Positions 16,185 through 25,901 of a stretch of 64,000 bases of DNA are shown here, in pieces. The notes below the pieces were generated by a model. The model was given only the letters and a program-made list of their open reading frames with translations. It did no database searches and was not told the DNA's origin. Each line of letters opens with the position of its first letter. Positions within the stretch are counted from its first letter, which is position 1. The position numbers and the translations under genes were made by a program. Origin of the DNA: Agarivorans litoreus. GTDB lineage: Bacteria; Pseudomonadota; Gammaproteobacteria; Enterobacterales; Celerinatantimonadaceae. Location of the stretch: the NCBI RefSeq assembly GCF_019649015.1, contig NZ_BLPI01000001.1:2847001-2911000 (forward strand), in the 5' to 3' direction.

Positions 16185-16763
16185 ATGTCGACTTATATGT
16201 ATGCGAGGGTAAGTACAGAACAGCAAAATTTAGAGGCTCAAGTGGAGCTTTTAAAGAATAAATACGACATTCTTGATGGTAACGTATTTGCTGAGAAGTT
16301 TACGGGTAAGTCTTTAGATAGACCTATGTTCAATAAGTTGCGGAAAATTGCTAAGAAGGGGGATGTAATTGTTGTACAAGACCTCTCTCGGTTAGGGAGG
16401 AATACAACAGAAGTTTTAAACTGTATTGATGAGATGTCAGCACAAGAAGTGTCATTAATAATTGATGACCTTGGTAGAATCGATGTGACTAGTGCAACGG
16501 GAAAGATGGTCACAACGACTTTGGCTGCGGTAGCTACAATGCAGAGGGAGCAAATACTTGAAAAACAAGCAATGGGAATCGCAAAAGCTAAAGCAGAGGG
16601 CAAGTACAAGGGACGGAGGCAGTCACCGGAAACTGTAAAAAAATGTCAGAAAGCTATTGGTTATGTTGAGGATGGACTTAGTAAAGAGGATGCAGCTCGA
16701 GCTGTAGGTATCGGTATCGCTACTCTATATCGGTATATCAGCAGCACCACAAAAGATAAGTAA
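16185..16763 (+). CDS. Serine recombinase (resolvase/invertase family)
   Basis: 192 aa small serine recombinase. Catalytic Ser10 lies in YARVST; the conserved DLSRLGRN and the long E-helix region (MVTTTLAAVATMQREQILEK) are present. A C-terminal helix-turn-helix (about residues 155-190, KEDAARAVGIGIATLYRYI) would bind the crossover site. The ATG at 16185 is preferred because AGGTGAT lies before it; an ATG at 16167 would add six residues. With the tyrosine integrase this makes two unrelated site-specific recombinases on one small island. Confidence 0.93.
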   Translation: MSTYMYARVSTEQQNLEAQVELLKNKYDILDGNVFAEKFTGKSLDRPMFNKLRKIAKKGDVIVVQDLSRLGRNTTEVLNCIDEMSAQEVSLIIDDLGRIDVTSATGKMVTTTLAAVATMQREQILEKQAMGIAKAKAEGKYKGRRQSPETVKKCQKAIGYVEDGLSKEDAARAVGIGIATLYRYISSTTKDK

Positions 16764-16863
16764 CTACCTTAGATAATCATTTTTACACTTATATTACTTA
16801 GTGTTTTTTTCAATAAAAACATTAGTTTAAACCTGACAGTTACCATAACTACAACAGAGCACT

Positions 16864-16891
16864 AACCCATTGATTCAGACTTGGGTTTTTT
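16864..16891 (+). terminator. Weak hairpin after the serine recombinase gene
   Basis: AACCCA ... TGGGTT with a 12-base loop, followed by TTTTT. It ends just before the ribosome binding site of the next gene and could be a terminator or attenuator. Confidence 0.35.
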
Positions 16892-16900
16892 GGGGAACAG

Positions 16901-17989
16901 ATGACAAGAAAGCGAGTAACTAAAGTTAAAAAATGTGTTGGATGTAAGAAGGAGTTTAAAACAACCTCTCTAGCCTTCACTTCCTGTGTAATTTGTCGGA
17001 AAGCTAAAAATAACTCTAGGCTAGTGAGCAACTTTATAGGCTCAAATTATGGACGTTGGTTAGTGGGCAGAATTGCAGACCACAAAACTTTTAAGGTGAT
17101 GGAGTTTAGTTTAAAAGGATTGCAGGGGCTTTATGATATTTACAGGCTCAGAAAGAAGTACTGCCAATATACTTACGATGGCCGCTGGTCACAGAAGTAT
17201 GAATTAGATTTATGCCACCTTTACCCTATTAAAGGCGATGAGGGGTTTGTAGGTGAGTTTTCACCGAGAAACCTGCTTATTGCCCCGAGTCGAATCAATA
17301 AGGCTTTTAAGAATAAAGTGTTTGATGCAGGCTATAAAGTCAAACTCCCTCCACCATCAAAGAGAATATCCGGTGTTAATGAGGTTAAGAATTCAATCAA
17401 GAGGAATAAAAGGTTTCGTGGAGCTGTTCTAGAGTTTCAGAAAATTCATAAACTTAAGCCCCCAAAGAAAGAAGATATAGAGGGTGTGATAAAGCCAAGC
17501 CAAGATTTCACACTCGAAGATATTGTGAGAAATGAGTCCCTAAGGCTAGGGGTTCGTATTCCTACTGAGGCTTCTGTAGAAACGAAGTTCACAACTATTA
17601 TAAAGGGCGTTGTGGACAAGCCAGCTAAGTCGGTGAAGCCTGTTGCTTATGATGCGGAAGAGCTTAAAGAGATAAGGCAATGGTCATGTTCTCAGTGGGA
17701 GAGAGATTTACCCGATGCTGAGTTAATTACTTACACCATGCTGAGAACGCTTGATGAAGAAGGTGTCGTGACAATTGAAGGCAGAGACTTCCCTGTTGAT
17801 AGGCTTTTGGAGATTTACCTTGAAGGACAGGTTCGTGAGGTCATGAGTCTTACTTTTGAAAAAGAGGCTTCCGCAAGTAAAGCGACTAGAGAAGTTCTTC
17901 GAGGCTTTTCTGGTGAAGAAAATCCCCATGAGTCAAACGTTTATCTAGAGGTTGCTGATGAAGATGACTTGTTCACTGGGAGAGTATAG
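16901..17989 (+). CDS. Zinc-ribbon protein with HNH-like motif, function unknown
   Basis: 362 aa; no family was recognised with certainty. The N-terminus carries C12-VG-C15 and C29-VI-C32, a four-cysteine zinc knuckle. The middle shows ELDLCHLYPIKG (D103, H106) followed by SPRNLLIAPSRINKAF (N124, N133), which resembles the D-H ... N ... N/H layout of HNH endonucleases, though the last metal ligand looks changed. The rest is charged with a Lys-rich segment (about residues 145-190) and an acidic C-terminus. GGGGAA precedes the ATG. It is the last gene before attR and could be a nuclease or a DNA-binding element protein. Confidence 0.6.
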   Translation: MTRKRVTKVKKCVGCKKEFKTTSLAFTSCVICRKAKNNSRLVSNFIGSNYGRWLVGRIADHKTFKVMEFSLKGLQGLYDIYRLRKKYCQYTYDGRWSQKYELDLCHLYPIKGDEGFVGEFSPRNLLIAPSRINKAFKNKVFDAGYKVKLPPPSKRISGVNEVKNSIKRNKRFRGAVLEFQKIHKLKPPKKEDIEGVIKPSQDFTLEDIVRNESLRLGVRIPTEASVETKFTTIIKGVVDKPAKSVKPVAYDAEELKEIRQWSCSQWERDLPDAELITYTMLRTLDEEGVVTIEGRDFPVDRLLEIYLEGQVREVMSLTFEKEASASKATREVLRGFSGEENPHESNVYLEVADEDDLFTGRV

Positions 17990-18074
17990 TTATTTGCTGT
18001 TCTTATTGTTTTTATCTGTTTTATTCCGAGGGGTGGGGAGAGAGTGGTTAAGTTTTAACACTCAATTGCTGGCT

Positions 18075-18121
18075 GGTACACAAGTTGGTACACTTAGGTC
18101 ACACACTTAAAGCGGTGTACC
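18075..18121. repeat. GGTACAC repeats at the right end (putative right arm sites)
   Basis: GGTACACA at 18075 and GGTACAC at 18087 (12-bp period, as at the left end), plus an inverted copy GTGTACC at 18115-18121. They lie within 80 bases of attR. The rest of 17990-18152 holds nothing recognised. Confidence 0.65.
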
Positions 18122-18152
18122 AATGAATTAATGACTTATATAGAAGGGAGTG

Positions 18153-18170
18153 GGCTTATCGGCCAACTCC
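18153..18170 (+). repeat. attR, 18-bp direct repeat
   Basis: Identical to 10972-10989, a duplicate of the rnpB 3' end. It is followed by the original downstream flank of rnpB. Confidence 0.92.
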
Positions 18171-18179
18171 CTTCTTTAT

Positions 18180-18212
18180 TAAAGCCCTGTTGTTTAACAA
18201 CAGGGCTTTTTC
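18180..18212 (+). terminator. Displaced host terminator of rnpB
   Basis: AAAGCCCTGTTG-TTTA-CAACAGGGCTTTTT: a 12-pair stem with a T tail, ten bases beyond attR and not preceded by any gene of its own. Before insertion it would have stood directly after rnpB. The stretch 18213-18439 shows nothing further that I trust. Confidence 0.85.
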
Positions 18213-18439
18213 ATTTCTATTACGTAATTTGCCTCAATGTCAGTTTTATGGCTGTTAACTCAGTATTCCTAAAAATAAATATGCCATTAAATATTAATTA
18301 TTTTGGGGCCAGAAATGACGCGGCTGCGTTGTTTATCAAGTCCTTAGGCTTTTCTTTGTTTGGCTTGGTGGAATTTTGTTCATTTTCTTGCTCAAGGTCG
18401 CTTGCAAAGGGCGAGACTCGTCCTTAAACTTAGTGAATT

Positions 18440-18464
18440 GTGGGATAAAGTGGATCATAGTGGA
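18440..18464 (+). promoter_or_regulatory. MraZ operator (three GTGG repeats, 10-bp period)
   Basis: GTGGGA at 18440 and GTGGAT at 18450 and 18460. MraZ is known to bind direct TGGGN-type repeats spaced 10 bp upstream of its own gene and to repress the dcw cluster. Confidence 0.8.
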
Positions 18465-18516
18465 TCTATTTACCCAACAACTGAATTAATTAGGGATAGA
18501 TGGGGAATTAACACTG

Positions 18517-18972
18517 ATGTTACGCGGCGCTAGCTCAATCAACTTAGACGCGAAGGGACGCATGACTATGCCGACCCGGTATCGCGAGTGGTTGATGGAA
18601 GAGTGTCACGGTCAATTGGTGTGCACCATTGATATAAACCATCGCTGTTTACTGCTTTACCCTTTAGCTGAATGGGAAGAAATTGAGCGTAAACTCAAGC
18701 GCTTATCTAGCATGAACCCAGCAGAGCGTCGTTTGCGACGCTTGTTATTGGGTTATGCCGACGATTGCGAGATGGACAAAAATGGTCGTTTGTTAATTCC
18801 ACCTCCGCTGCGTCAACACGCAGATTTGGAGAAAAAAATAATGCTGGTTGGCCAGCTCAACAAATTTGAGCTGTGGTCAGAAGAGCAATGGCAGCAACAA
18901 ATTGCTGCAGATATAGCCCTAGAAGAGGACGTTGATATGTTAACTGATAACCTAAAAGATTTTTCGCTTTAG
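18517..18972 (+). CDS. mraZ: Transcriptional regulator MraZ
   Basis: 151 aa, normal length. Two AbrB-like half-domains are visible: residues about 3-50 ([17 protein letters not shown]) and 75-125 ([19 protein letters not shown]). It forms rings that bind the repeats just upstream and set expression of the division and cell-wall cluster. GGGGAA lies 9 bases before the ATG. rsmH begins one base after its stop. Confidence 0.97.
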   Translation: MLRGASSINLDAKGRMTMPTRYREWLMEECHGQLVCTIDINHRCLLLYPLAEWEEIERKLKRLSSMNPAERRLRRLLLGYADDCEMDKNGRLLIPPPLRQHADLEKKIMLVGQLNKFELWSEEQWQQQIAADIALEEDVDMLTDNLKDFSL

Positions 18973-18973
18973 T

Positions 18974-19909
18974 ATGACTACTGAATTTGTTCATACCTCG
19001 GTACTGTTACAAGAATGTATCGACGGCTTAGCCATTAAAGAGGATGGCATTTACGTGGATGGCACTTTTGGCAGAGGTGGGCACAGTCGCGCTATTTTAC
19101 AGCAACTAGGTCCCAAAGGACGTTTGATTGCTATCGACCGAGACCCTCGCGCAATTGAAGCTGCTAAACAGTTTGCCGACGACCCTCGTTTTCAAATTGT
19201 TCATGGCCCTTTTTCTGGCATTGAACAATACATTACAGAGTTGGGTCTAGCGAAAAAAATTGATGGCGTATTGCTCGACCTAGGCGTGTCGTCCCCGCAA
19301 CTTGATGATGCCGAGCGTGGATTTAGCTTTTTGCGCGATGGCCCATTAGATATGCGAATGGATACTTCGCAAGGACAAACCGCCGCCCAGTGGTTAACCC
19401 ATGCCGCAGAGGAAGACATTGCCTGGGTGATTAAAACCTTTGGTGAAGAAAAGTTTGGTAAACGTATTGCTCATGGCATTGTGAATGCCCGTGAAGAGAC
19501 GCCTCTTACTAGTACTTTGCAGCTAGCCAAAATTATTGATGAAGCTTGCCCTGTTAAAGATAAATACAAACACCCGGCTACGCGCAGTTTTCAGGCTATT
19601 CGTATTTACATTAATAGTGAATTGGATGAAATCGACACAGCCTTACTAGGTGCAATGAATAGTTTAGCGACCGATGGCCGTTTAGCGGTGATTAGTTTTC
19701 ATTCTTTAGAAGACCGTATGGTGAAGCGCTTTATTAGAAAGCAAGAAAAAGGCGAGCAATTTCCTAGAGGTTTGCCGCTTACCGAAGAGCAGTTAGCCAG
19801 TGGACGTTATCTAAAGAGTATCGGCAGGGCGATAAAACCTAGCGCAGCAGAAATTGAAGTAAACCCGCGCTCTCGTAGCTCGGTGTTGCGGGTAGCCAAA
19901 CGTTTGTAA
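18974..19909 (+). CDS. rsmH: 16S rRNA (cytosine1402-N4)-methyltransferase
   Basis: 311 aa. RsmH adds the base methyl group to C1402, the same nucleotide that RsmI (9731-10570) methylates on the ribose. The SAM-binding motif is [16 protein letters not shown] (about residues 27-42), and [15 protein letters not shown] is typical. Its last base overlaps the ftsL start. Confidence 0.97.
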   Translation: MTTEFVHTSVLLQECIDGLAIKEDGIYVDGTFGRGGHSRAILQQLGPKGRLIAIDRDPRAIEAAKQFADDPRFQIVHGPFSGIEQYITELGLAKKIDGVLLDLGVSSPQLDDAERGFSFLRDGPLDMRMDTSQGQTAAQWLTHAAEEDIAWVIKTFGEEKFGKRIAHGIVNAREETPLTSTLQLAKIIDEACPVKDKYKHPATRSFQAIRIYINSELDEIDTALLGAMNSLATDGRLAVISFHSLEDRMVKRFIRKQEKGEQFPRGLPLTEEQLASGRYLKSIGRAIKPSAAEIEVNPRSRSSVLRVAKRL

Positions 19910-20226
19910 TGGACGAGGTTAGCCGCCAGCCCAATTTATTGCGGGCGATTTTGAAAGATGTATGGCGCAATAAACAGCACTTTTTGTTGTTAGTTGCCGC
20001 GGTTGTTTCGGCATTTTGCGTGGTGTGGACAACTCATCATGCTCGAATGTTTGTTGAGCAGCGAGAATCACTAATGATGAGCCGTGATGCACTCAACGTT
20101 GAATGGCGACATTTATTAATAGAACAAAATACGCTAGCTGAACACAGCCGCGTAGAGAGCATAGCTAAAAAGCGTTTAGATATGCATCGACCCAAAATAG
20201 AAGAACAAGTGGTAATTACAAATTAA
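19909..20226 (+). CDS. ftsL: Cell division protein FtsL
   Basis: 105 aa bitopic protein: short cytoplasmic N-terminus, one membrane helix (about residues 25-41), then a leucine-zipper-like periplasmic coiled coil ending in the conserved AKKRLDMHRP region. FtsL joins FtsB and FtsQ to activate FtsWI. Sequence is poorly conserved in this family, so position between rsmH and ftsI is part of the evidence. Confidence 0.95.
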   Translation: MDEVSRQPNLLRAILKDVWRNKQHFLLLVAAVVSAFCVVWTTHHARMFVEQRESLMMSRDALNVEWRHLLIEQNTLAEHSRVESIAKKRLDMHRPKIEEQVVITN

Positions 20227-21956
20227 TGAATGCTAAGGCAAATAAACAAGGACTGTTCATTCACTGGCGCTTTGTGTTGGTGATGGCAGTGGTGTGCTTA
20301 GTGTTTACTGCTTTGGTAAGTCGTGCGGCGTATATTCAAGTTATTGCGCCGGATAAGCTTATCTATGAAGGTGACTTACGCTCGATTCGCACCAAAACCG
20401 GCTATGCGGAGCGTGGCGTAATTACCGACCGCTTAGGCAACGAGTTAGCCGTGAGTGTGCCAGTGCGCGCTATTTGGGCCGATCCTAAACATGTGGCAGA
20501 CCAAAATAGTTTGGCTAATCGTGAGGCTTGGGCTGCCCTAGCCAAGGTATTGGATACCGACGTAGACAGCTTGCAACAGCGAGTCAGTAACCCGAAACGT
20601 CGTTTTGTTTATTTACAGCGCCAAGTGAGTGCGGCGGTTGCTGATTATGTTACTAAGCTTAAAATTAAAGGGGTCTATTTAAAGCCTGAATCTCGACGTT
20701 TCTATCCTACCGGCGAAGTGAGTGCTCACCTTGTTGGTTTCACTAATATTGATGATCACGGTTTAGAAGGTATTGAGCGTAGTTATGATGACTGGCTCAC
20801 TGGTGAACCCGGTAAGCGTAAAGTACGCAAAGATCGCTTAGGTCGTGTTGTTGAAGATCTGGCTGTCATTCATCAAGCCAAAAAAGCGCAGAATATTGCT
20901 TTAAGTATCGACCAACGGATCCAAGCAATCGCTTATCGAGAGCTTAAAAAAGCCGTTGCCGAGACCAAAGCCACCTCAGGCAGTGTAGTTGTGTTAGATA
21001 TTGAAACCGGTGAAGTATTAGCGATGGCTAATAGCCCATCATTTAATCCTAACAATCGAAACGAGTTCCAAAGTTATCGCTATCGTAATCGTGCAATAAC
21101 CGATAGTTATGAACCGGGCTCTACGGTTAAGCCACTATCGGTTATCGCGGCGCTTGAGCGCGACCACATTCGTTCAAACAGTATGATTAACACCAGCCCT
21201 GGTTGGATGCAGATTGGTGGGCGTAGAGTCCGAGATTCGCGCAACTACGGTGAAATTAGTTTGACTAAAGTCATTCAAAAATCGAGCAACGTTGCCACTA
21301 GCCAATTAGCCCTAAAGGTGGGTGTAGAGGGGATGCTTGATACATTCTACGACGTGGGTTTTGGTAACGATGCTGGTTTAGGTTTAGTCGGCGAATCGGG
21401 TGGTCAAATGCCGCAGCGCCGCCGTTGGTCAGACTTTGAACTTGCCACTTTGTCATTTGGCTATGGCTTAATGGTTACCCCACTGCAACTCGCCCAAGCT
21501 TACGCAACAATGGGAGCTGGTGGCGTATTTCGACCAGCATCCATCATTAAGTTACAGCAGCCAGCCACCGGCGAGAGAGTGTTTGAGCAAAACAAAGCAC
21601 AAGCTGTGTTAGAGATGATGGAGTCGGTTATTCAAGATGGTGGTACCGGGCAGAAAGCTGCAGTACCAGGTTATCGTGTAGCAGGCAAAACTGGCACCAG
21701 CCGTAAAGCTGTTCGTGGTGGCTATGGTGATGACTACGTCGCCATTTTTGCAGGTGTTGCTCCGGTGAGTAAGCCTAAGCTTGCCATTGCAGTATTTGTT
21801 AACGAACCACAAACCGACCGCTATTATGGCGGCGATGTTGCTGCTCCGGTTTTCTCGAAAGTGATGCAAGGCGGATTACAGTATTTAAACGTTGCCCCTG
21901 ATGATAATACCAGCCAAGTGGTACAACTAAATGGAGGCAACAATGGTGAAACCTAG
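20226..21956 (+). CDS. ftsI: Peptidoglycan transpeptidase FtsI (PBP3)
   Basis: 576 aa. One N-terminal membrane anchor (about residues 13-38), a PBP dimerisation domain, then the transpeptidase domain with catalytic S299 in S-T-V-K, the SSN motif, and KTGT in AGKTGTSRKA. It crosslinks septal peptidoglycan together with FtsW. It starts on the last base of ftsL and overlaps murE by 14 bases. Confidence 0.98.
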   Translation: MNAKANKQGLFIHWRFVLVMAVVCLVFTALVSRAAYIQVIAPDKLIYEGDLRSIRTKTGYAERGVITDRLGNELAVSVPVRAIWADPKHVADQNSLANREAWAALAKVLDTDVDSLQQRVSNPKRRFVYLQRQVSAAVADYVTKLKIKGVYLKPESRRFYPTGEVSAHLVGFTNIDDHGLEGIERSYDDWLTGEPGKRKVRKDRLGRVVEDLAVIHQAKKAQNIALSIDQRIQAIAYRELKKAVAETKATSGSVVVLDIETGEVLAMANSPSFNPNNRNEFQSYRYRNRAITDSYEPGSTVKPLSVIAALERDHIRSNSMINTSPGWMQIGGRRVRDSRNYGEISLTKVIQKSSNVATSQLALKVGVEGMLDTFYDVGFGNDAGLGLVGESGGQMPQRRRWSDFELATLSFGYGLMVTPLQLAQAYATMGAGGVFRPASIIKLQQPATGERVFEQNKAQAVLEMMESVIQDGGTGQKAAVPGYRVAGKTGTSRKAVRGGYGDDYVAIFAGVAPVSKPKLAIAVFVNEPQTDRYYGGDVAAPVFSKVMQGGLQYLNVAPDDNTSQVVQLNGGNNGET

Positions 21957-23418
21957 TTTGTCTGCATTGTTGGCGAAATTTTCGGTAACGGTTGCCCCAG
22001 ACATCAGCTTTAATCACCTCTCTCTAAATAGTAGAGAGATTGAGCAAGGCGATATATTTGTTGCGGTTAAAGGCCATCAAGTTGATGGTCGTAACTATAT
22101 TGATTCAGCGATTAGTGCTGGAGCAGTTGCAGTACTTGCAGATGCGGATGATGAAAAATCTCATGGTCAAATAGTGTGGCATAAGCAAGTCGCCTGTATT
22201 TACTTTTGGCGCTTGAACCAACAGCTATCGCAATTAGCGTCAGCGGCTTATTTCCCAGATGGTAATCCGCTTACCTTAGTGGGTGTTACTGGTACCAACG
22301 GTAAAAGCACAGTAACCCATTTAATTGCTAACTTGGCAAAACTAAGCGGCATTCGGGCTGCTGTGATGGGAACGTTAGGTAATGGTGAGCCAGGTAAGCT
22401 GGTCGCGAGTGAAAACACCACTGCCGACGCGATTACTATTCAGCGCCAGCTTTGTGAAATGAATCAGCAAGGCTATGAACTAGTCGCTATGGAAGTATCG
22501 TCGCATGGTTTGGTGCAGCAGCGAGTGGCGAGTGTGCCGTTTAAGGTTGCGATATTCACTAACCTTAGCCGAGACCACCTTGATTACCATGGCAGCATGG
22601 CTGAGTATGGCCGCGCGAAACAAGCCTTATTTAACTGGCCAAGTTTAGAATGTCGTTTAATCAATGCCGATGATGGTTTTGGCAAGCAGTTGCTGCAGCA
22701 CTATCCAAGTGCTCAATCTTTGTCGCTAGAAGATAGCACCGCCGATTGGCAAATCGCTAATCTGCAGTTCAGCGAGTTAGGGGCAAGCGGTTATTTGTTT
22801 AGCCCACAAACAAGGCATGAAAAGCTAACTTTTAAAAGTCCACTTTTAGGGCGTTTTAATGCTGATAATTTACTAAGCGCTATAGCTTGTTTGCAGTTCT
22901 TAGGTCTTCCATTAGAAAGCTTACTTACTCAGTTACCTGCCCTTAGCGCGGTACCTGGTCGAATGGAGTTATTTGCCGGTAAACGTTCGGTGGTGGTTGA
23001 TTACGCGCATACGCCTGACGCCTTAGAAAAAGCCTTAACAGCCCTGCGCCAGCATTGTAGTGGCGAGCTTATTTGTATTTTTGGTTGCGGCGGCGACAGA
23101 GATAAGGGTAAACGACCTTTAATGGCACAAATAGCCGAGCGCTTGGCAGACCAGGTTATTGTTACTGACGACAACCCTCGCTTTGAAGATCCCCAAGCGA
23201 TTACCGACGATATACTGCTTGGTTTTAATCACGCTGAAGCCGTAACCATTATTCACGATCGCTGTGAGGCGATTGCTCATGCGCTTACCCATTCTCGCGA
23301 TAAAGATATTGTTTTAGTGGCCGGTAAAGGCCATGAAAGCTATCAAATTATTGGAGCTGAAGTGCGTGACTATGATGAACGCGCAGTTGTTAAGCAGCTA
23401 GTGGGAGTGAAAGCATGA
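21943..23418 (+). CDS. murE: UDP-MurNAc-tripeptide ligase (meso-diaminopimelate adding)
   Basis: 491 aa. The ATP loop is GTNGKS (117-122). DNPR (410-413) is the motif that selects meso-diaminopimelate, so the wall is of the usual Gram-negative type. The ATG at 21943 follows GGAGG by 6 bases and is preferred over one at 21931. Four-base overlap with murF (ATGA). Confidence 0.97.
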   Translation: MVKPSLSALLAKFSVTVAPDISFNHLSLNSREIEQGDIFVAVKGHQVDGRNYIDSAISAGAVAVLADADDEKSHGQIVWHKQVACIYFWRLNQQLSQLASAAYFPDGNPLTLVGVTGTNGKSTVTHLIANLAKLSGIRAAVMGTLGNGEPGKLVASENTTADAITIQRQLCEMNQQGYELVAMEVSSHGLVQQRVASVPFKVAIFTNLSRDHLDYHGSMAEYGRAKQALFNWPSLECRLINADDGFGKQLLQHYPSAQSLSLEDSTADWQIANLQFSELGASGYLFSPQTRHEKLTFKSPLLGRFNADNLLSAIACLQFLGLPLESLLTQLPALSAVPGRMELFAGKRSVVVDYAHTPDALEKALTALRQHCSGELICIFGCGGDRDKGKRPLMAQIAERLADQVIVTDDNPRFEDPQAITDDILLGFNHAEAVTIIHDRCEAIAHALTHSRDKDIVLVAGKGHESYQIIGAEVRDYDERAVVKQLVGVKA

Positions 23419-24791
23419 TTGCCTTAAGCCTTAACGAGCTAACACAAGCCTTAGATGCTCAGCTAGTGGGCGATAGTTTAATTATTCAGTCAATCAGTAC
23501 AGATACTCGCGAGCAGATGTCTCAGGCCTTGTTTATTGCTTTGGTGGGTGAGCGATTTGATGCTCATAACTACGCCCAACAAGCTGTTGAGCAAGGTGCA
23601 ACTGCGCTGCTGGTAGAGCGTGAGTTAGCAATTGATGTACCTCAGTTGTTAGTCAAGGACACCCGTATAGCGCTCGGACAATTGGCCGGTTATGTAAGAG
23701 AGAAGTTGGCGCTAAGTTGCTGTGCCATTACTGGTAGCAATGGTAAAACCACGGTGAAAGAAATGACCACGGCCATTTTGTCACAGGGTTTCGAGGTACT
23801 CGCCACCAAAGGTAATTTTAACAACGATATTGGGGTGCCTTTATCGCTGCTTCGCGCGACCGAAAAGCATCAGTTGGGTGTATTAGAGTTAGGCGCAAAT
23901 CATATCGGTGAAATTGCCTACACAGTGAGTTTGGTAAAACCCAAGGTTGCTTTAATCAATAATGTATCTGCTGCGCATATTGAAGGCTTTGGCTCTCAAG
24001 ACGGCGTGCTGAAAGCTAAATCTGAGCTATTTGGCGAACTAGGTGCCGAGCAGTTAGCGCTGTGTGAGTACCAATCTAGCTATCAAGAGTACTTAGATGA
24101 GGTCGCTCGTCCGGCTAAGGTTGAGCATTTTTCTTTAGATAACGTTAATGCCGATTATTATGCCAGCGCTATTGAGTCTCTAGGTTTAAGTGGCAGCCGT
24201 TTTGTATTGCACACGCCAAACGGTGAGGCGCTTATCCAAATTAATTTGGCGGGCGAGCACAATGTTAAAAATGCTGTCGCTGCAGCTGCGCTTTCGTTGA
24301 ACATGGGAGCCAAGCTAGAGCAAGTAAGCCGAGGCTTGGCGCAATTAGATAAAGTGCCGGGTCGGGTGAACGTGCAATCGTTAAATGACAGTATCCAATT
24401 AATTGATGATAGCTATAACGCTAACCCGGCGTCATTTAATGCAGCTATCAACATTTTGGCCAATTTTGAAGGTAAGCGCTTCCTTATCGCTGGTGCCATG
24501 GGGGAAATGGGACAGCAAACAAAACAGGTGCATAACGACTTAGTTAAACGGGCACTTGACAGTGACATCAGCTTGTATTCTTATGGCGCGTCTTTTGACG
24601 AAGTGCTGGCCGAAATTGGTCAGTCTTCACTCGGTTTCGACAGCCATGAAGCGCTTTGTGAGCAACTTATTACCGCCTTAGAAGCACAACATTCTCCGTG
24701 TCTTGTGTTGGTTAAAGGGTCTCGTTCGACCCACATGGAAAAAGTCGTTAAACAGTTACAGCAATATTATAAAAAGGGTTTGGAATGTTAG
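23415..24791 (+). CDS. murF: UDP-MurNAc-pentapeptide synthetase (D-Ala-D-Ala adding)
   Basis: 458 aa Mur ligase that adds D-Ala-D-Ala to the tripeptide in the cytoplasm. ATP-binding GSNGKTT is at residues 107-113 and [10 protein letters not shown] is the Mur-ligase centre block. It overlaps mraY by 7 bases. Confidence 0.97.
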   Translation: MIALSLNELTQALDAQLVGDSLIIQSISTDTREQMSQALFIALVGERFDAHNYAQQAVEQGATALLVERELAIDVPQLLVKDTRIALGQLAGYVREKLALSCCAITGSNGKTTVKEMTTAILSQGFEVLATKGNFNNDIGVPLSLLRATEKHQLGVLELGANHIGEIAYTVSLVKPKVALINNVSAAHIEGFGSQDGVLKAKSELFGELGAEQLALCEYQSSYQEYLDEVARPAKVEHFSLDNVNADYYASAIESLGLSGSRFVLHTPNGEALIQINLAGEHNVKNAVAAAALSLNMGAKLEQVSRGLAQLDKVPGRVNVQSLNDSIQLIDDSYNANPASFNAAINILANFEGKRFLIAGAMGEMGQQTKQVHNDLVKRALDSDISLYSYGASFDEVLAEIGQSSLGFDSHEALCEQLITALEAQHSPCLVLVKGSRSTHMEKVVKQLQQYYKKGLEC

Positions 24792-25867
24792 TTTGGTTGG
24801 CGGAATATCTGCAGCAATACTTTAGTGGATTTTCGCTATTTGGGTATTTAACCTTTAGAGCAATTGTCAGCATTTTGACCGCCTTAGTCTTTGGACTATG
24901 GATGGGGCCAAAGCTTATTCGTCGCTTACAGTTGTTACAAATTGGTCAAACCGTGCGTAACGATGGGCCAGAATCTCACTTGAGCAAGTCGGGTACTCCC
25001 ACAATGGGCGGTGTGCTGATTATTGCCTCGGTGTTTTTGTCTACCTTATTATGGGCGCGTTTAGACAACCCTTATGTATGGGTGATGTTATTTGTATTTG
25101 GTAGCTATGGCGCAATTGGTTTTGTTGATGATTACCGTAAAGTTATCCGCAAAGACCCTGCGGGCTTAATTGCCCGTTGGAAGTATTTTTGGCAATCAGT
25201 TGTCGCGCTAATTGTTGCGGTTTATCTATTCTGGAGTTCTGACTCTGCGGCTCAAACCCAACTGGTGTTGCCGTTTATCAAAGACATTATGCCGCAATTA
25301 GGCTGGCTATTTATCCCTCTTACATATTTGGTCATTGTAGGCAGCAGCAACGCCGTTAACCTAACGGACGGCTTAGATGGCCTGGCGATAATGCCAAGCG
25401 TGATGGTGGCATCAGCGTTTGCTCTCGTCGCCTACTTAACCGGCCACGTAAACTTTTCAAGCTACTTGTTTATCCCTTATATCCCACAAGCCAGTGAACT
25501 GGTGGTGGTGTGTACCGCCATGGTGGGAGCAGGATTAGCCTTTCTTTGGTTCAATACCTACCCAGCTCAAGTATTTATGGGCGATGTAGGTTCGCTAGCC
25601 CTAGGCGCAGCATTGGGCGCTGTAGCTGTGTTGGTTCGTCAAGAGTTGTTGTTGGTGATTATGGGCGGCGTATTTGTAATGGAAACTGTGTCGGTAATCC
25701 TGCAAGTAGGATCTTATAAGTTACGTGGACAGCGCATTTTCCGCATGGCGCCGATTCATCACCATTATGAGCTTAAAGGGTGGCCAGAGCCTCGAGTCAT
25801 CGTGCGCTTTTGGATTATTTCATTAATTTTAGTTTTGATTGGCTTAGCCACCCTCAAGGTGCGCTAG
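24785..25867 (+). CDS. mraY: Phospho-MurNAc-pentapeptide translocase MraY
   Basis: 360 aa membrane enzyme with about ten helices that makes lipid I from UDP-MurNAc-pentapeptide and undecaprenyl phosphate. Conserved acidic motifs are FVDDYRK and NLTDGLDGL, with the basic [12 protein letters not shown] loop near the C-terminus. Length equals that of E. coli MraY. Confidence 0.98.
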   Translation: MLVWLAEYLQQYFSGFSLFGYLTFRAIVSILTALVFGLWMGPKLIRRLQLLQIGQTVRNDGPESHLSKSGTPTMGGVLIIASVFLSTLLWARLDNPYVWVMLFVFGSYGAIGFVDDYRKVIRKDPAGLIARWKYFWQSVVALIVAVYLFWSSDSAAQTQLVLPFIKDIMPQLGWLFIPLTYLVIVGSSNAVNLTDGLDGLAIMPSVMVASAFALVAYLTGHVNFSSYLFIPYIPQASELVVVCTAMVGAGLAFLWFNTYPAQVFMGDVGSLALGAALGAVAVLVRQELLLVIMGGVFVMETVSVILQVGSYKLRGQRIFRMAPIHHHYELKGWPEPRVIVRFWIISLILVLIGLATLKVR

Positions 25868-25901
25868 GCGAGCTATTCAAAGTATAGGAAGAGTAATTAC
25901 A

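Larger units (their letters stand above)
10972..18170. mobile_element. Integrated genomic element at the 3' end of rnpB
   Basis: About 7.2 kb between identical 18-bp repeats (10972-10989 and 18153-18170). Cargo: tyrosine integrase beside attL, an IS256-family element, a HEPN-like gene and a DUF262 gene, a serine recombinase, and a zinc-ribbon/HNH-like gene. GGTACAC repeats lie inside both ends. The host rnpB terminator is found just beyond attR. No phage structural or conjugation genes are present, so it is a small integrative island whose mobility, if any, would need its own integrase and perhaps help from other elements. Confidence 0.93.

Noticed and set aside
10972-18170. Prophage
   Set aside because: No capsid, tail, lysis or replication genes are present; 7.2 kb is too short.
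18131-18427. Open frame of about 98 codons between attR and mraZ
   Set aside because: It runs through the attR repeat and the strong terminator hairpin at 18,180, has no ribosome binding site and no recognisable protein features.
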